In this document: in pieces, positions 30,557 to 41,278 of the stretch
Numbering within the stretch: position 1 is the first letter of the stretch
Layout of the letters: each line of letters begins with the position of its first letter
Source: Bacteroidota bacterium
Lineage (GTDB): Bacteria; Bacteroidota; Bacteroidia; Chitinophagales; Chitinophagaceae
Length of the DNA: 64,000 nucleotides
Direction of reading: 5' to 3'
Assembly (NCBI GenBank): GCA_026391125.1
Contig: JAPLEO010000009.1
Span: forward strand, 1 to 64,000
Position numbers and translations under genes: made by a program
Notes under the pieces: generated by a model
Told to the model about the DNA's origin: nothing
Databases searched by the model: none
The model's input: only the letters and a program-made list of their open reading frames with translations

Positions 30557-31606
30557 ATGCCCCTCAGTAAAATTGCAGGTATAGGAATGTATGTTCCTGA
30601 ACAAGTGGTTACCAATAACGATCTGAAGAAATGGATGGATACTGATGATAGCTGGATTCAAGAAAGAACAGGTATCAAAGAAAGAAGGTTAGCCCATCGT
30701 ACAGAAGAGACCACCACTACCATGGCAGTTGAAGCGGCTAAAATTGCTATTGAAAGAGCGGGAATCACAGCACAGGATATCGACTTCATTGTTTTTGCTA
30801 CACTCTCTCCCGATTATTATTTTCCAGGTTGCGGAGTATTGGTACAACGCGCACTGCAAATGAAAGAAGTGGGTGCACTAGATGTACGTAATCAGTGTAG
30901 TGGATTCTTATATGCTCTTAGTGTTGCCGATCAATTTATCAAATCTGGGATGTATAAAAATATCTTGGTGATCGGTGCTGAAAAACACAGCATGGGAATG
31001 GATTATAGCACCAGGGGTAGAAATGTTTCTGTGATCTTTGGGGATGGAGCTGGCGCTGTAGTATTACAACCTACTGAAAAAGAAAATCAGGGAATACTTA
31101 GCACACACTTACATAGCGATGGAGGAAGTGCAGAAATTTTGGCGCAATACAATCCTGGCTCACACGCCAATCATTGGATGGAAACACCTGTAGCAGATTT
31201 CGAAGAAGCAGAAGTTGGTGAAATGTTTATGAGTCACGCTATGATTGATAAAGCACAGCTTTTCCCATTCATGGACGGTCCAGCAGTCTTTAAAAAAGCA
31301 ATTGTAAAATTTCCTGAAGTGATTGTGGAATCACTTACAAAAAATGGATATACCACAGAAGACCTCAATATGCTGATCCCTCACCAAGCCAATCTTAGAA
31401 TTAGTCAGTTTGTACAACAGAAACTAAAACTTCGTGATGATCAAGTATTCAATAATATCATGAGTTATGGTAACACCACTGCAGCATCGGTTCCAATTGC
31501 ATTGTGTGAAGCTTGGCAGAATGGTAAAATCAAAGAAGGCGATCTTGTTTGCTTAGCTGCATTTGGAAGCGGTTTTACTTGGGCTTCTGCTTTACTGAAA
31601 TGGTAA
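30557..31606 (+). CDS. 3-oxoacyl-ACP synthase III family protein
   Basis: DVRNQCSGFLYALSVAD active-site Cys, IPHQANLRI, NIMSYGNTTAASVPIALCEA. Confidence 0.92.
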   Translation: MPLSKIAGIGMYVPEQVVTNNDLKKWMDTDDSWIQERTGIKERRLAHRTEETTTTMAVEAAKIAIERAGITAQDIDFIVFATLSPDYYFPGCGVLVQRALQMKEVGALDVRNQCSGFLYALSVADQFIKSGMYKNILVIGAEKHSMGMDYSTRGRNVSVIFGDGAGAVVLQPTEKENQGILSTHLHSDGGSAEILAQYNPGSHANHWMETPVADFEEAEVGEMFMSHAMIDKAQLFPFMDGPAVFKKAIVKFPEVIVESLTKNGYTTEDLNMLIPHQANLRISQFVQQKLKLRDDQVFNNIMSYGNTTAASVPIALCEAWQNGKIKEGDLVCLAAFGSGFTWASALLKW

Positions 31607-31642
31607 CAGCAGTTTAGCATTGAATTTTAGTTATTGATTTGT

Positions 31643-32542
31643 ATGAAGAGAAAGATCAACTTTTTAGTCAACCCGATATCAGGCAATACCAAAAAAGATG
31701 AAATTCTCCGTTTGGTGCATACTGAAATGCAGGAAAAGGAAATTCCATTCGAATTCACTTTCACAAACCCTGCCGGGAATTACGCTTTTTTAAAGGATAA
31801 GATTGAAAGCGAAGACATCACTGATATTGTAATGATTGGTGGAGATGGAACCGTGAATCAGGTGGTTGATGCATTGCGAGAAACGAAAATTAGGTTTGGA
31901 ATTATTCCTGTAGGTTCTGGAAATGGATTAGCATTGGCAGCTGGGATTCCCAAAAAACCAATAGATGCGATACAACTGATTCTCAAAGCAGAGTCGAAAT
32001 TTGTTGATGCATTCTTGGTAAATCAACAGTTCTCCTGCATGCTTAGTGGCGTTGGTTTTGACGCACAAGTGGCGCATGATTTTGCGAGCAAGGCTTCGAG
32101 GGGTTTAATGACTTACACACAACAAAGCCTCATCAACTATTTCAAAGCACATCCCTATCAATTTGAAATCATTTTAGAAAACTTCTCATTTTTTACAGAT
32201 GCATTTTTTATCAGCATCGCTAATAGTAATCAATTCGGTAATAATTTTACTATCGCGCCGAAAGCAAGTCTCAATGATGGACTTCTCGATATTGTAGTAG
32301 TACAAAAGATGAATAAGGCAAAAATGCCTTTCGCTGTTTTAAAACAAATAAGGGGGAATAATAAATTAACAGAGCTAGTAGAAAATATCAGCACTAATAA
32401 CATTCTATATTTTCAAACCAGTGCACTTACTATCAAAAATAATAAATACGCGCCTTTTCATATAGATGGTGAACCAAGAGAAACAGCCGCGGAATTAAAG
32501 ATCGAAATCATTCCAAACTGTTTTGAATTAATTCGGCCCTAG
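31643..32542 (+). CDS. Diacylglycerol kinase family lipid kinase (YegS-like)
   Basis: FLVNPISGNTKK, MIGGDGTVNQVVDAL, IPVGSGNGLALAAGIP. ORF track start 31634; MKRKINF at 31643. Confidence 0.9.
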   Translation: MKRKINFLVNPISGNTKKDEILRLVHTEMQEKEIPFEFTFTNPAGNYAFLKDKIESEDITDIVMIGGDGTVNQVVDALRETKIRFGIIPVGSGNGLALAAGIPKKPIDAIQLILKAESKFVDAFLVNQQFSCMLSGVGFDAQVAHDFASKASRGLMTYTQQSLINYFKAHPYQFEIILENFSFFTDAFFISIANSNQFGNNFTIAPKASLNDGLLDIVVVQKMNKAKMPFAVLKQIRGNNKLTELVENISTNNILYFQTSALTIKNNKYAPFHIDGEPRETAAELKIEIIPNCFELIRP

Positions 32543-34773
32543 CGGCTATCTCCTTTTCGAATAAAAGTTAATTTATTAAATTCTGCTAAGTTGGTTGGGT
32601 TTTTTACTGCAATAGCAATATCTCTTTTTTCTGAAGCTGTTAAGTGAAAACTTAGACTCGCAGCAGCTTCCTGTACTTGAGGTACATATTGAAAACAAAT
32701 TCGATGAAAGTGCTCTCCGTAATTTTTTTCTAAATAGGATAACTGATCATATTGATAGTAGTCTTGTAATTTATACCAGTTATTTTGTAGCAATAAAAAA
32801 GGCTTTGTGACTAAACTAATTAATGACTTGCTTTCATAGGGTTTCTCCCAATCACCCAACGGCCTATCTCGAATCTGGATCACCACTACATCACTTGTAT
32901 TTGCTTGAAGCCAATCTTTAAATTTATCAATAAAACGAAGTGCTGTTTCTTGCCCAAAATTATCCCTCAAACCAGCATCCATCACATCAATAATAGGATT
33001 AGTGGGTAACCAAACATTCGGTAATACATAAGGAAAAGTAGCATTCATTCTGAGTGCAGAAAGGAATCTAATTCCATCTCCATCCATATTTTTAAAAAAC
33101 GAATGAAAGTCAACCAGATCAGGATCAGAATGAGTAATCCGATTTGTATCAATATCGGCACGCATCATGAACCGTACAGGCATTGTACTGATCAGCATTT
33201 TTCTGCCATCTCTACTAATCACAGAATTTAGAAACATGGTGGGAATGAATGCATTTTTTTCGGCAAAGGCATAATCACCTATGCTTTTATCCATGGCATT
33301 CTCCGTGTTTTCATTGAGTTTTTGTTCAAATGCATATCCACGATCTTTTGCATAAAAATGACCGTTCACCTTAAACTTCTGAACAGGGCCCATGATATCT
33401 CTTGCAACAAAGGAAGAGAACAATGGGTTAAGTAAATCTTTTGAAATATTATCTACCCATCTACGATCTTGTAAGTTGATTTGTTTTCCTTGTAATTTTT
33501 CGTAATACAATTCTCTAAAATATGCTGCACCTAATAACCCACCTGAAGCTCCATTAATTAAAAACGTTTCTTTCATTAACTTACCTCCAAACAAACTATC
33601 TAATTTCTGCAAGGTATTCATCGTAAAAGTAGAACTCCTTGTTCCACCTCCACTAGTATTAATGATGTATAAAATTGGTTTTTCTTTTCCTTGCCTAGCT
33701 TTCCATTTTTCTAACACTTCAATCATTTTTGCTTTATCAATTTTCGCATTGCTGTCTTCAGCTAGGGCAAGAATGGCAGCTTTATTATATACGGGTCTTT
33801 CGTTTTTTTTCTGATACTCTAATCCATAAGCTTTGTTACGAGGATCTATAATATCGTTTTGGTACAGCCAATTAAGTATTAAATAAATAGCAACCAATAC
33901 AGGGATACTCCAGGTTTTAAGAAATAAGGAAAAGGCTCCAGATACAGCAATCAGTAGTGTAAAAAGAATGATAATACTGGCAGCCGCTGGCAATTGAAAA
34001 AGATGGCTATCAGAAATATATCCAACCAACACTAAAAAAATGAAAGCAAGTACGATTGCTATTACCGCAGCAAAATGGTGTCTTTTAAAGACCGATTCTA
34101 AAAAGTCCTGACTGTAATGACGAACATCTCTTGGTTTTCGTAATTGAAGTTTTGCACTCAAAAACCAGTCAACCCGCCATTCATTTTTTTCTGCAGGTAA
34201 ATGATGGGTCCGTTCCTGTTCATCATAATTTGAATTGGCAGTTTTGATGGTGTTCGACATACTTCTGTAGATGGTTTTGTCGGCACCAAAAAAATATATA
34301 AAAGAGATCAGGATTGTACAAGAAACACCTGCAATAAATCCGCCGATCATTGACAGGATCTGTGCTATTGAAAAGAGTTCCTGATTATGTGCGTAGCTCA
34401 CTGCATTAAAAAAATATACTATCAAAAAAGTTAGGGGGAGGATTGAATTATTGATACAATATTTCAGAAAGGGTTGAGCCGTAGATGCAAGAAATCGTAT
34501 ATTCTTACTATGCAGGATAAAGGTGGTAATATTCCAACCCATAAAAAAAACACCAATGGCTACTCCTACAATACCTGTACTAATTGCTGTAACCTCTCCT
34601 AAATATTCAGGTGCAAGAAACAGTGAATAGGCCCCAAAGGTTTGCATGAAATCACCAGTAAGGGTTGCAAAAAGCATATACCAGAATATCAGGAACACCT
34701 GATATCTGCGAAAGTGAAGCAGAAATAATTGAATTGGCAAGGAGAACCAAATACCAAGCAGGTATTTTTTCAT
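32539..34773 (-). CDS. Patatin-like phospholipase domain protein with N-terminal TM region
   Basis: Multiple N-terminal TM segments, STFTMNTLQKLDSLFGGKLMKETFLINGASGGLLGAAYFREL (GxSxG-like), DAGLRDNFG. Confidence 0.75.
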   Translation of the reverse strand: MKKYLLGIWFSLPIQLFLLHFRRYQVFLIFWYMLFATLTGDFMQTFGAYSLFLAPEYLGEVTAISTGIVGVAIGVFFMGWNITTFILHSKNIRFLASTAQPFLKYCINNSILPLTFLIVYFFNAVSYAHNQELFSIAQILSMIGGFIAGVSCTILISFIYFFGADKTIYRSMSNTIKTANSNYDEQERTHHLPAEKNEWRVDWFLSAKLQLRKPRDVRHYSQDFLESVFKRHHFAAVIAIVLAFIFLVLVGYISDSHLFQLPAAASIIILFTLLIAVSGAFSLFLKTWSIPVLVAIYLILNWLYQNDIIDPRNKAYGLEYQKKNERPVYNKAAILALAEDSNAKIDKAKMIEVLEKWKARQGKEKPILYIINTSGGGTRSSTFTMNTLQKLDSLFGGKLMKETFLINGASGGLLGAAYFRELYYEKLQGKQINLQDRRWVDNISKDLLNPLFSSFVARDIMGPVQKFKVNGHFYAKDRGYAFEQKLNENTENAMDKSIGDYAFAEKNAFIPTMFLNSVISRDGRKMLISTMPVRFMMRADIDTNRITHSDPDLVDFHSFFKNMDGDGIRFLSALRMNATFPYVLPNVWLPTNPIIDVMDAGLRDNFGQETALRFIDKFKDWLQANTSDVVVIQIRDRPLGDWEKPYESKSLISLVTKPFLLLQNNWYKLQDYYQYDQLSYLEKNYGEHFHRICFQYVPQVQEAAASLSFHLTASEKRDIAIAVKNPTNLAEFNKLTFIRKGDSR

Positions 34774-34822
34774 ATCCTAAAGAGTGATTTTTGCATATCA
34801 ATGCTGCATCAATGACCAATTC

Positions 34823-35908
34823 TTACTTAAGAATTTTCCCGATACGCGCTACATAAAGTAAAGAAACCAATACCAGTAATAAAAGCATTCCCACTAATTG
34901 GTGCAATTCGGCCATCCACTCAAACATACCCCAATTGCCCGCCACAATATTGGCACTTGTAAGTACCGTTAACACGCCTAAAATTACTTGTACTAAAACA
35001 ATCGCAATGGGCATTGTTCGAAGATAGTTGAATAGCTTCCCACCCTTTGTTTGATATAATTGATAAGACCAAAACACTATCATTACCAACATGAGATATG
35101 CAAGGCCACGATGTACAAAATGAATCCAGATTTTATTGTCGATCGCATTTAGAAAAAAGCTATCTCCATTCAATAAATGTTCTGGTACCCAAACCCCATT
35201 GATCGTGGGCCATGTGGCAGCAATATTCGCTGCTTTGTGTCCCGCCATTAATGCGCCGTATAATAATTGAAGTACTAGTATCGCTATCAGAATCAAATTC
35301 CATTTTCGAACGCCTGCTTTTACAGGAACAATCTCTTGTGGCTTCACTAATAAACTAAGTGCAAACCAATAAGTATAGGCCAACAATCCCAGTGCAAAAA
35401 TAAAGTGAAGTGCCAAACGCATAGGTTTCACATAGATCGCATCGCCTGTTAAACCACTAGCCACCATGATCCATCCAATGGCACCTTGCAATGCTCCAAG
35501 TGCAAATAAGAAAAGCAAGGGTTGTACCATTTCCTTTTTAAAATGTTTTTTAGCAAGGAAATAAATAAAGCCACCAGCGAAAACCAATCCAATTGTTCTA
35601 GCCCATAAACGGTGAAACCATTCCCAAAAAAATATAAACTTGAAATCGTGTAGTGTGAATTCAAAATTCAAATACTGGAACTGGGGTGTTTGGCGATATT
35701 TATTAAATTCAATCAACCATTGTTGTTCGTTCAAAGGAGGTAATGAGCCAGTAACCACATCCCATTCGGTGATCGACAATCCGCTACCTGTTAGTCGGGT
35801 AATCCCACCCAAGGCAATTTGAACAATCGTCATCCCCACTCCAATCAAGAGCCAGGTTGCAACCAATTTTGAAGATCTGTCGACTTTCTGCATAAAAGAC
35901 CATTTCAA
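34823..35908 (-). CDS. ctaA: Heme A synthase (COX15/CtaA)
   Basis: GGITRLTGSGLSITEWDVVTGSLPPLN, WEWFHRLWARTIG, HFVHRGLAY, LHQLVGMLLL. Confidence 0.93.
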   Translation of the reverse strand: MKWSFMQKVDRSSKLVATWLLIGVGMTIVQIALGGITRLTGSGLSITEWDVVTGSLPPLNEQQWLIEFNKYRQTPQFQYLNFEFTLHDFKFIFFWEWFHRLWARTIGLVFAGGFIYFLAKKHFKKEMVQPLLFLFALGALQGAIGWIMVASGLTGDAIYVKPMRLALHFIFALGLLAYTYWFALSLLVKPQEIVPVKAGVRKWNLILIAILVLQLLYGALMAGHKAANIAATWPTINGVWVPEHLLNGDSFFLNAIDNKIWIHFVHRGLAYLMLVMIVFWSYQLYQTKGGKLFNYLRTMPIAIVLVQVILGVLTVLTSANIVAGNWGMFEWMAELHQLVGMLLLLVLVSLLYVARIGKILK

Positions 35909-35999
35909 GGGTGCAAAGTTAGTAGTATATTTTTTTCAAGAAGGCATTTGTAAAATGAATTTGATACTGTACCAAACTTTCTGGAATTTTAAGTACATG

Positions 36000-36602
36000 T
36001 TATCGGCATATTATCAAGAAAAACTATTGGAAGCAGGATGCGATGAAGCTGGAAGGGGTTGTTATGCCGGACCGGTTTTTGCAGCTGCGGTAATACTCCC
36101 TAGAGATTTTTATCACCCGCTCTTGAACGATAGTAAGAAAGTAACAGAAAAGAACAGGCTAATTCTTAAAGAACTGATAGAAGCCAATGCTATTGCTTGG
36201 GCAGTAGCTAAAATAGATCATGACGAAATAGATAAGATCAATATTCTAAAAGCTTCCATTAAAGCCATGCATTTGGCCATTAAACAATTGGATACAATCC
36301 CTGAATATTTATTGATCGATGGAAATCGGTTTCAGAAATATCCACAGATTCCTCATCAGTGCGTTATTAAAGGAGATGGTAAATATGCTAGCATTGCTGC
36401 AGCTAGTATTTTGGCAAAAACGCATCGAGATGCTTTTATGAAGAAACTACATAAAAAATTTCCTGCTTATAATTGGTCTAGTAATAAAGGATATGGTACG
36501 CTCGACCATAGAAATGCGATTGCTGAAATCGGACTTTGTAAATACCACCGGAAAAGTTTTTCGATCTTACCCAAAGAAACCGGTTTGTTTCCAAACGAAT
36601 AA
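36000..36602 (+). CDS. rnhB: Ribonuclease HII
   Basis: EAGCDEAGRGCYAGPVFAAAVILP, IDGNRF, KGDGKYASIAAASILAKTHRD, YGTLDHRNAI. ORF track starts at 35955. Confidence 0.92.
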   Translation, partial: LSAYYQEKLLEAGCDEAGRGCYAGPVFAAAVILPRDFYHPLLNDSKKVTEKNRLILKELIEANAIAWAVAKIDHDEIDKINILKASIKAMHLAIKQLDTIPEYLLIDGNRFQKYPQIPHQCVIKGDGKYASIAAASILAKTHRDAFMKKLHKKFPAYNWSSNKGYGTLDHRNAIAEIGLCKYHRKSFSILPKETGLFPNE

Positions 36603-36604
36603 GT

Positions 36605-37357
36605 TTAGTTCAATTTTTTTTGCTTCATATAAATGGCTAACTCCTGCTTTCGTTCGCGAGATATATTAATAACTGCATCATTGATCATCGTAGCTTCTGA
36701 GCCATCGCTACTGATTTGTTTGATATAATCGGTATTCACTAGAAAACTTCTGTGCGTTCTAAAGAAGCCTTCTTCCATGGTTAACTGATCTTCATAATCC
36801 TTCAAATTCTTACTCACAATTACTTTGTTCCCGTCTTTAAAAAGGATATTGGCATAACTTCCTTCTGCCTTTAAGTAAAGAATGTCTTTTAGTTCCACAA
36901 ACAAACTTCCTTCACTAAGTGGAATCACAATTTTTTTGATCTTATATTCTTCTAAATTTTTTTCGAGTGTAGCTAACCGTTCTTTAATGAGAGAATGACC
37001 ATGCATTTTCTCAAGCTTCTGAACTGCTTGTGTAAGCTGATCGATCTGGATCGGTTTTAATAAATAATCTATCGCACTAACCTGAAAAGCCCTCAATGCA
37101 AATTCACTATAGGCTGTTGTGAAAATGATTTCAAAATCTATCGTATCAAAAAATTCTAATAATTGAAACCCATTATAACCTGGCATTTCAATATCTAAAA
37201 AAACAACATCTGGATTTGTTTTTTGTATTGCTTTTACTGCCTGTGGAACGTCTTCGGCCATTGCCACAATTTCTATTTGTGGACAATACTCCACGATAAA
37301 GCGCTCAAGAATTCTTCTTGCTTTTCCTTCATCATCAACAATGATCGCTTTTAACAT
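36605..37357 (-). CDS. LytTR family response regulator
   Basis: REC domain (AIIVDDEGKARRILERF, DVVFLDIEMPG) plus LytTR DNA-binding domain (ILYLKAEGSYANILFKDG...FFRTHRSFLVN). Confidence 0.95.
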   Translation of the reverse strand: MLKAIIVDDEGKARRILERFIVEYCPQIEIVAMAEDVPQAVKAIQKTNPDVVFLDIEMPGYNGFQLLEFFDTIDFEIIFTTAYSEFALRAFQVSAIDYLLKPIQIDQLTQAVQKLEKMHGHSLIKERLATLEKNLEEYKIKKIVIPLSEGSLFVELKDILYLKAEGSYANILFKDGNKVIVSKNLKDYEDQLTMEEGFFRTHRSFLVNTDYIKQISSDGSEATMINDAVINISRERKQELAIYMKQKKLN

Positions 37358-37400
37358 GGCATTAAAAGTACCTAATTATTAAATTATTTAAAAAAGCTTG

Positions 37401-37567
37401 TTTGTGAATCGTGGAGACTAGTTTGTGAGGGGTTTAAAAAATAAAGCCTCGCAATTGCAAGGCTTTAGGATTTCAATTCCCCCCCGGTTATTGAAACTAT
37501 GGTAAAACTATAGAGAATGTTTGTAGAAAAACTAATCACTTTGTGAACAGGGCTTATTATTTTGTGA
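37401..37567. promoter_or_regulatory. TTTGTGA direct-repeat array (37401, 37422, 37540, 37561), candidate LytTR regulator sites
   Basis: Four exact TTTGTGA copies as two pairs, each with 21-bp start-to-start spacing; a TTTGTAG variant lies at 37520. Confidence 0.5.
37442..37467. terminator. Hairpin terminator between histidine kinase and response regulator genes
   Basis: TAAAGCCTcGCAATTGCaAGGCTTTA. Confidence 0.55.
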
Positions 37568-37576
37568 AAAGCTTGT

Positions 37577-40500
37577 TTAACTTATTAAAGGGATATAAAG
37601 TAAAACTTTTGTGCCACAATCTTTACCAAGTTCGTCAACCTGGTCTACAAAGCTTACAGTAATAGTTTGTTCCCTTCCTTGATTCAATAATTCCAATCTA
37701 CGCTGTGTTGCACCAGTAGCAAAGCTTGTATGCTTTTTTTCTCGCATACGATTCAATTCAGAAGACCTTCGTCTACCAATACCATTATCATCTATAATAC
37801 ATAATAGAGTATGATCATTAAATAGCGAAAAAGATAATGTTAGTTTTTTCTCACCTTGCAAATGCATTAATCCATGTTTAATGGCATTTTCAACATATGG
37901 TTGAATGAGCATGGCTGGAATCAGTATATTATAAGTATATAACATATCAGCTACTTTAATGTCATATGTAAAATTTTCTTCAAATCGGAGTGCTTCTAAT
38001 TCGAGGTATAATGTCAACGAACGTATTTCATCGTCTAACGAGATGGCAATTTTACTACTTTGATCAAGTGTTAAGCGCATTAGATCAGCAAATTTCCCTA
38101 GATAACTATTCGCTTGTCGTTTATCATTTACCAAAATAATTTCCTGGATCGAATTCAACACATTAAAAATAAAGTGCGGATTCATTTGTGCTTTTAAGGC
38201 GCTTAATTGTGAGTTTCTAATTTCTTCTCTAGTCCGAACCTGTTCAATTTCCGCTAAGTTTTTCTTTTTAAAATAATTGATCCTATTTATAAAATAATAA
38301 TACACAGCACTCGATATAACCAATGAAGCAATGAGCAATACCCACCATTGTTCTTCAATTGTAAAATTGATTCTTGCAGTATTTTTACTGATATAACCAT
38401 CCTCATTGAGCGCTCTTGCTTCAAAAGTATATTTGCCGGATGGTAACGATACATATCGAACAATATTTTGAGAAGCACTAGCAGTGACCCAATTGGTATC
38501 TGAACCCAACAAACGGTATTGGTAAGTTAAAGCTCCTGAACTTTTAACCGAGATCCCTTGTAAACTAATTGAAATGGTATTCACTGAATGGGCAAGCAAA
38601 TGAGCTATATCAGTTTGATATTTTTTGCCATCTACATTAAATGAATTGATTAAAATATTCGGCGCCTCAGTATTAATTGTTGCAATTGTTTCGGGAAAAA
38701 ACTGTATCCCTTTTGAGGTTGCTATGTAGACAGTGTCTCGCAAAATAGCCACATCATACAACTCTTCTTTAGCTGTATTATTTGCGATCACCAACTTTGT
38801 AAATTTCTGAGTTGAAAGGCGATAGCCTTGAACTGCTCCAGGCATCACCATCCATACTGCATCTTCATCGGTACTTACTCTTTTAATCCTATTACTTAAC
38901 AAACCATTTTGCGTTGTAAAATGCTTTAAAATCTTTTTCCCTTTCACCAAATACAAACCTTGGTTGATTGTTGCAATACACAAAGTTCCATCTAAGAATT
39001 CCGCGAAATGGAATGCAATAATTGGTTGATCAGTGATCGGGTCATTCATTTTTTTCCACTCATGATTTTCAAAATATCTTAACCCATCTACAAATCCCAC
39101 CCATAAAATTTTCTCATTTTCTTGGTACCATATACCCTTATTCCTTTGTTTTACGATCAATGCATTTTGGTATGGACTTTGTGGAATATTTAAGATCGAA
39201 TCCTTCTTCACATGAAATTCTTCTGTTATTACTTTTTCAAAAAGTTTCGGATTGTTTTTAACAGATGCAACAAGCGCATTACCAGAACTAAAAATGACAC
39301 CGTCTTTTCTAAAAAAATAATCCTTTGCTGATGAACCAAAGTTTTGTTCTGTATACTTTTTAGTATCAACGTTATAGACGTCGGTCAGTAGTTTAGATAG
39401 GAAGATATTATTTCCCACAGAATCAAATTCCATGGCCTGTATATCTCGCTGATAGCTTTGCTTAAATTGTAATGCTTGGGTTGTATTGAATTTTTGATAA
39501 CTAAATATTTCCCCGGCTATTGATGCTGCATAAAGGGCTCCATTTTTACCAATCACTAAGTGACTTACCCCTTCAGTCTTAAGTCCCATTTCAATGCCAC
39601 CCGACATCCAAATATTGAGATTAGGAATCTGATAAATGCCATTTTTTAAAGTACTTACCCAGATACTCCCCCCTCTATCTCTCATGATACTTGAAACTGC
39701 TTCATTTTTTAAAAAATATTTCTGTAGATAGTATCCCTCATTATTTTTCTTTATCCATAAAAGCCCCTGCTCTGTACCCACAAAAATGTTTCCGTTATCG
39801 TCGTCATAGGCCGACAGCGGATACATTTGTAGTTTTTTTAGAATAACAGTTGCTGGATGAACATAAATCGCTGCGTCTTTATAATAATACAAATACGGTT
39901 GTTTATCGTTGGGGTTTCTTCTTTGCAAACCCAAGGTCTGTTTATTTAAATAAGAATGATAAAACTGAAATTGGTTGACCAATTTAGATCTGTTATTCTG
40001 CGTTCCATCCAAATCATAAATGGGTAATAGTTTGATGGAATTGTTTGGCTCAATAGAATAGAGTTGTGCTTTATTCAAAAAGGTAACAACTATTTTTCCA
40101 TCATTCATTTTAGTTATAGCCTGTTTAGTATTGATAGAGTCTACCAATTTTTCTACCCGATCTTGTTGGTTCTTAAATTTGTAAACGAAGTTTTCGTTGT
40201 TATTAATCAGAATATCATTATTATCATCGATAGTAAAGTCTGCTAACTGATTCTTATAATATTTTTCCCATGGTTGAAACTTATAAATGGAATCTCCTTT
40301 TACATAAAAAATTTGACCGCTAAAATTATTGAACCACATTTTCCCTTCTCTATCTTCAATCAAACCACTAACAGAAACGCCTCTTGAATAAGGGTTATTT
40401 AGTAAAAAAAAACTATTCCCATCATACCTTACCAAACCAGCATCAGTTCCAATCCACAAAAATCCATTCACATCTTGTTTGATACTATATATTTCATTGG

Positions 40501-40615
40501 AAGGCAGTCCACTTGACACATCAAAATGTATATAAGACGGTACCTGGGCAAACAGATTGCCGACAGATAAAAGAAGAAATAAGAATAAAGAAAGGATTGA
40601 GCTGCGAAAAAGCAT
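37577..40615 (-). CDS. Sensor histidine kinase with two-component-regulator propeller and LytS-like HisKA_7TM/His_kinase domain
   Basis: IKQDVNGFLWIGTDAGLVRYDG propeller repeats, Y_Y_Y domain, TM, LSALKAQMNPHFIFNVLNSIQEIILVND, HATPase LIDDNGIGRRRS-like. Confidence 0.93.
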   Translation of the reverse strand: MLFRSSILSLFLFLLLSVGNLFAQVPSYIHFDVSSGLPSNEIYSIKQDVNGFLWIGTDAGLVRYDGNSFFLLNNPYSRGVSVSGLIEDREGKMWFNNFSGQIFYVKGDSIYKFQPWEKYYKNQLADFTIDDNNDILINNNENFVYKFKNQQDRVEKLVDSINTKQAITKMNDGKIVVTFLNKAQLYSIEPNNSIKLLPIYDLDGTQNNRSKLVNQFQFYHSYLNKQTLGLQRRNPNDKQPYLYYYKDAAIYVHPATVILKKLQMYPLSAYDDDNGNIFVGTEQGLLWIKKNNEGYYLQKYFLKNEAVSSIMRDRGGSIWVSTLKNGIYQIPNLNIWMSGGIEMGLKTEGVSHLVIGKNGALYAASIAGEIFSYQKFNTTQALQFKQSYQRDIQAMEFDSVGNNIFLSKLLTDVYNVDTKKYTEQNFGSSAKDYFFRKDGVIFSSGNALVASVKNNPKLFEKVITEEFHVKKDSILNIPQSPYQNALIVKQRNKGIWYQENEKILWVGFVDGLRYFENHEWKKMNDPITDQPIIAFHFAEFLDGTLCIATINQGLYLVKGKKILKHFTTQNGLLSNRIKRVSTDEDAVWMVMPGAVQGYRLSTQKFTKLVIANNTAKEELYDVAILRDTVYIATSKGIQFFPETIATINTEAPNILINSFNVDGKKYQTDIAHLLAHSVNTISISLQGISVKSSGALTYQYRLLGSDTNWVTASASQNIVRYVSLPSGKYTFEARALNEDGYISKNTARINFTIEEQWWVLLIASLVISSAVYYYFINRINYFKKKNLAEIEQVRTREEIRNSQLSALKAQMNPHFIFNVLNSIQEIILVNDKRQANSYLGKFADLMRLTLDQSSKIAISLDDEIRSLTLYLELEALRFEENFTYDIKVADMLYTYNILIPAMLIQPYVENAIKHGLMHLQGEKKLTLSFSLFNDHTLLCIIDDNGIGRRRSSELNRMREKKHTSFATGATQRRLELLNQGREQTITVSFVDQVDELGKDCGTKVLLYIPLIS

Positions 40616-40669
40616 GAATAAATCTAAGGATTAAGGGCGGATGAAGTATTAATTCGATTGAATAATTTA

Positions 40670-41278
40670 CTATTCTTCCCAAGCCCCAGCACCTTCCCGC
40701 ACCAATTCATAAGAATCTTTTGTGCAATCGATAATGGTAGATGGAACCATTCCTCCAATACCACCATCCACAACGATATCAACGAGGTTCTTGAAATTTT
40801 CATAGATCAATTCTGGATCGGTATATTCTTCTACCATGTCACCAGGTAAAGAAGCCGACAAAATGGGATGTCCCAATTCTTCCACAATAGTTCTTGCAAT
40901 AGTATTATCAGGAATACGTAGCCCAATGGTGCTTTTTTTGCTTTGCAAGATCCTAGGAACTTCTTTGCTCGCGGGCAGAATAAAAGTATACGGACCTGGC
41001 AGATAATTCTTTAATAGCCTGTATAATGGGGTATCAATGCTCTTTGTGTATTTGCTCAGATCGCTCAGATCATGACAAACAAAGCTTAATTGGGCTTTTG
41101 AAGGTTCTACATGTTTGATTAAGGCGATTCTTGCAATTGCTTTTTGCTGAAAAATATCGCATCCCAAACCATAGATTGTATCTGTTGGATAGATGATCAC
41201 ACCCCCAGACATTAAACAATCAACGATCATCTTCAGGTATCTGGGATTGGGGTTAATAGGGTGAACTTGCAATAACAT
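40670..41278 (-). CDS. L-threonylcarbamoyladenylate synthase (Sua5/YciO/YrdC)
   Basis: GGVIIYPTDTIYGLGCDIF, PGPYTFILPAS, TIGLRIPDN. Confidence 0.92.
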   Translation of the reverse strand: MLLQVHPINPNPRYLKMIVDCLMSGGVIIYPTDTIYGLGCDIFQQKAIARIALIKHVEPSKAQLSFVCHDLSDLSKYTKSIDTPLYRLLKNYLPGPYTFILPASKEVPRILQSKKSTIGLRIPDNTIARTIVEELGHPILSASLPGDMVEEYTDPELIYENFKNLVDIVVDGGIGGMVPSTIIDCTKDSYELVREGAGAWEE

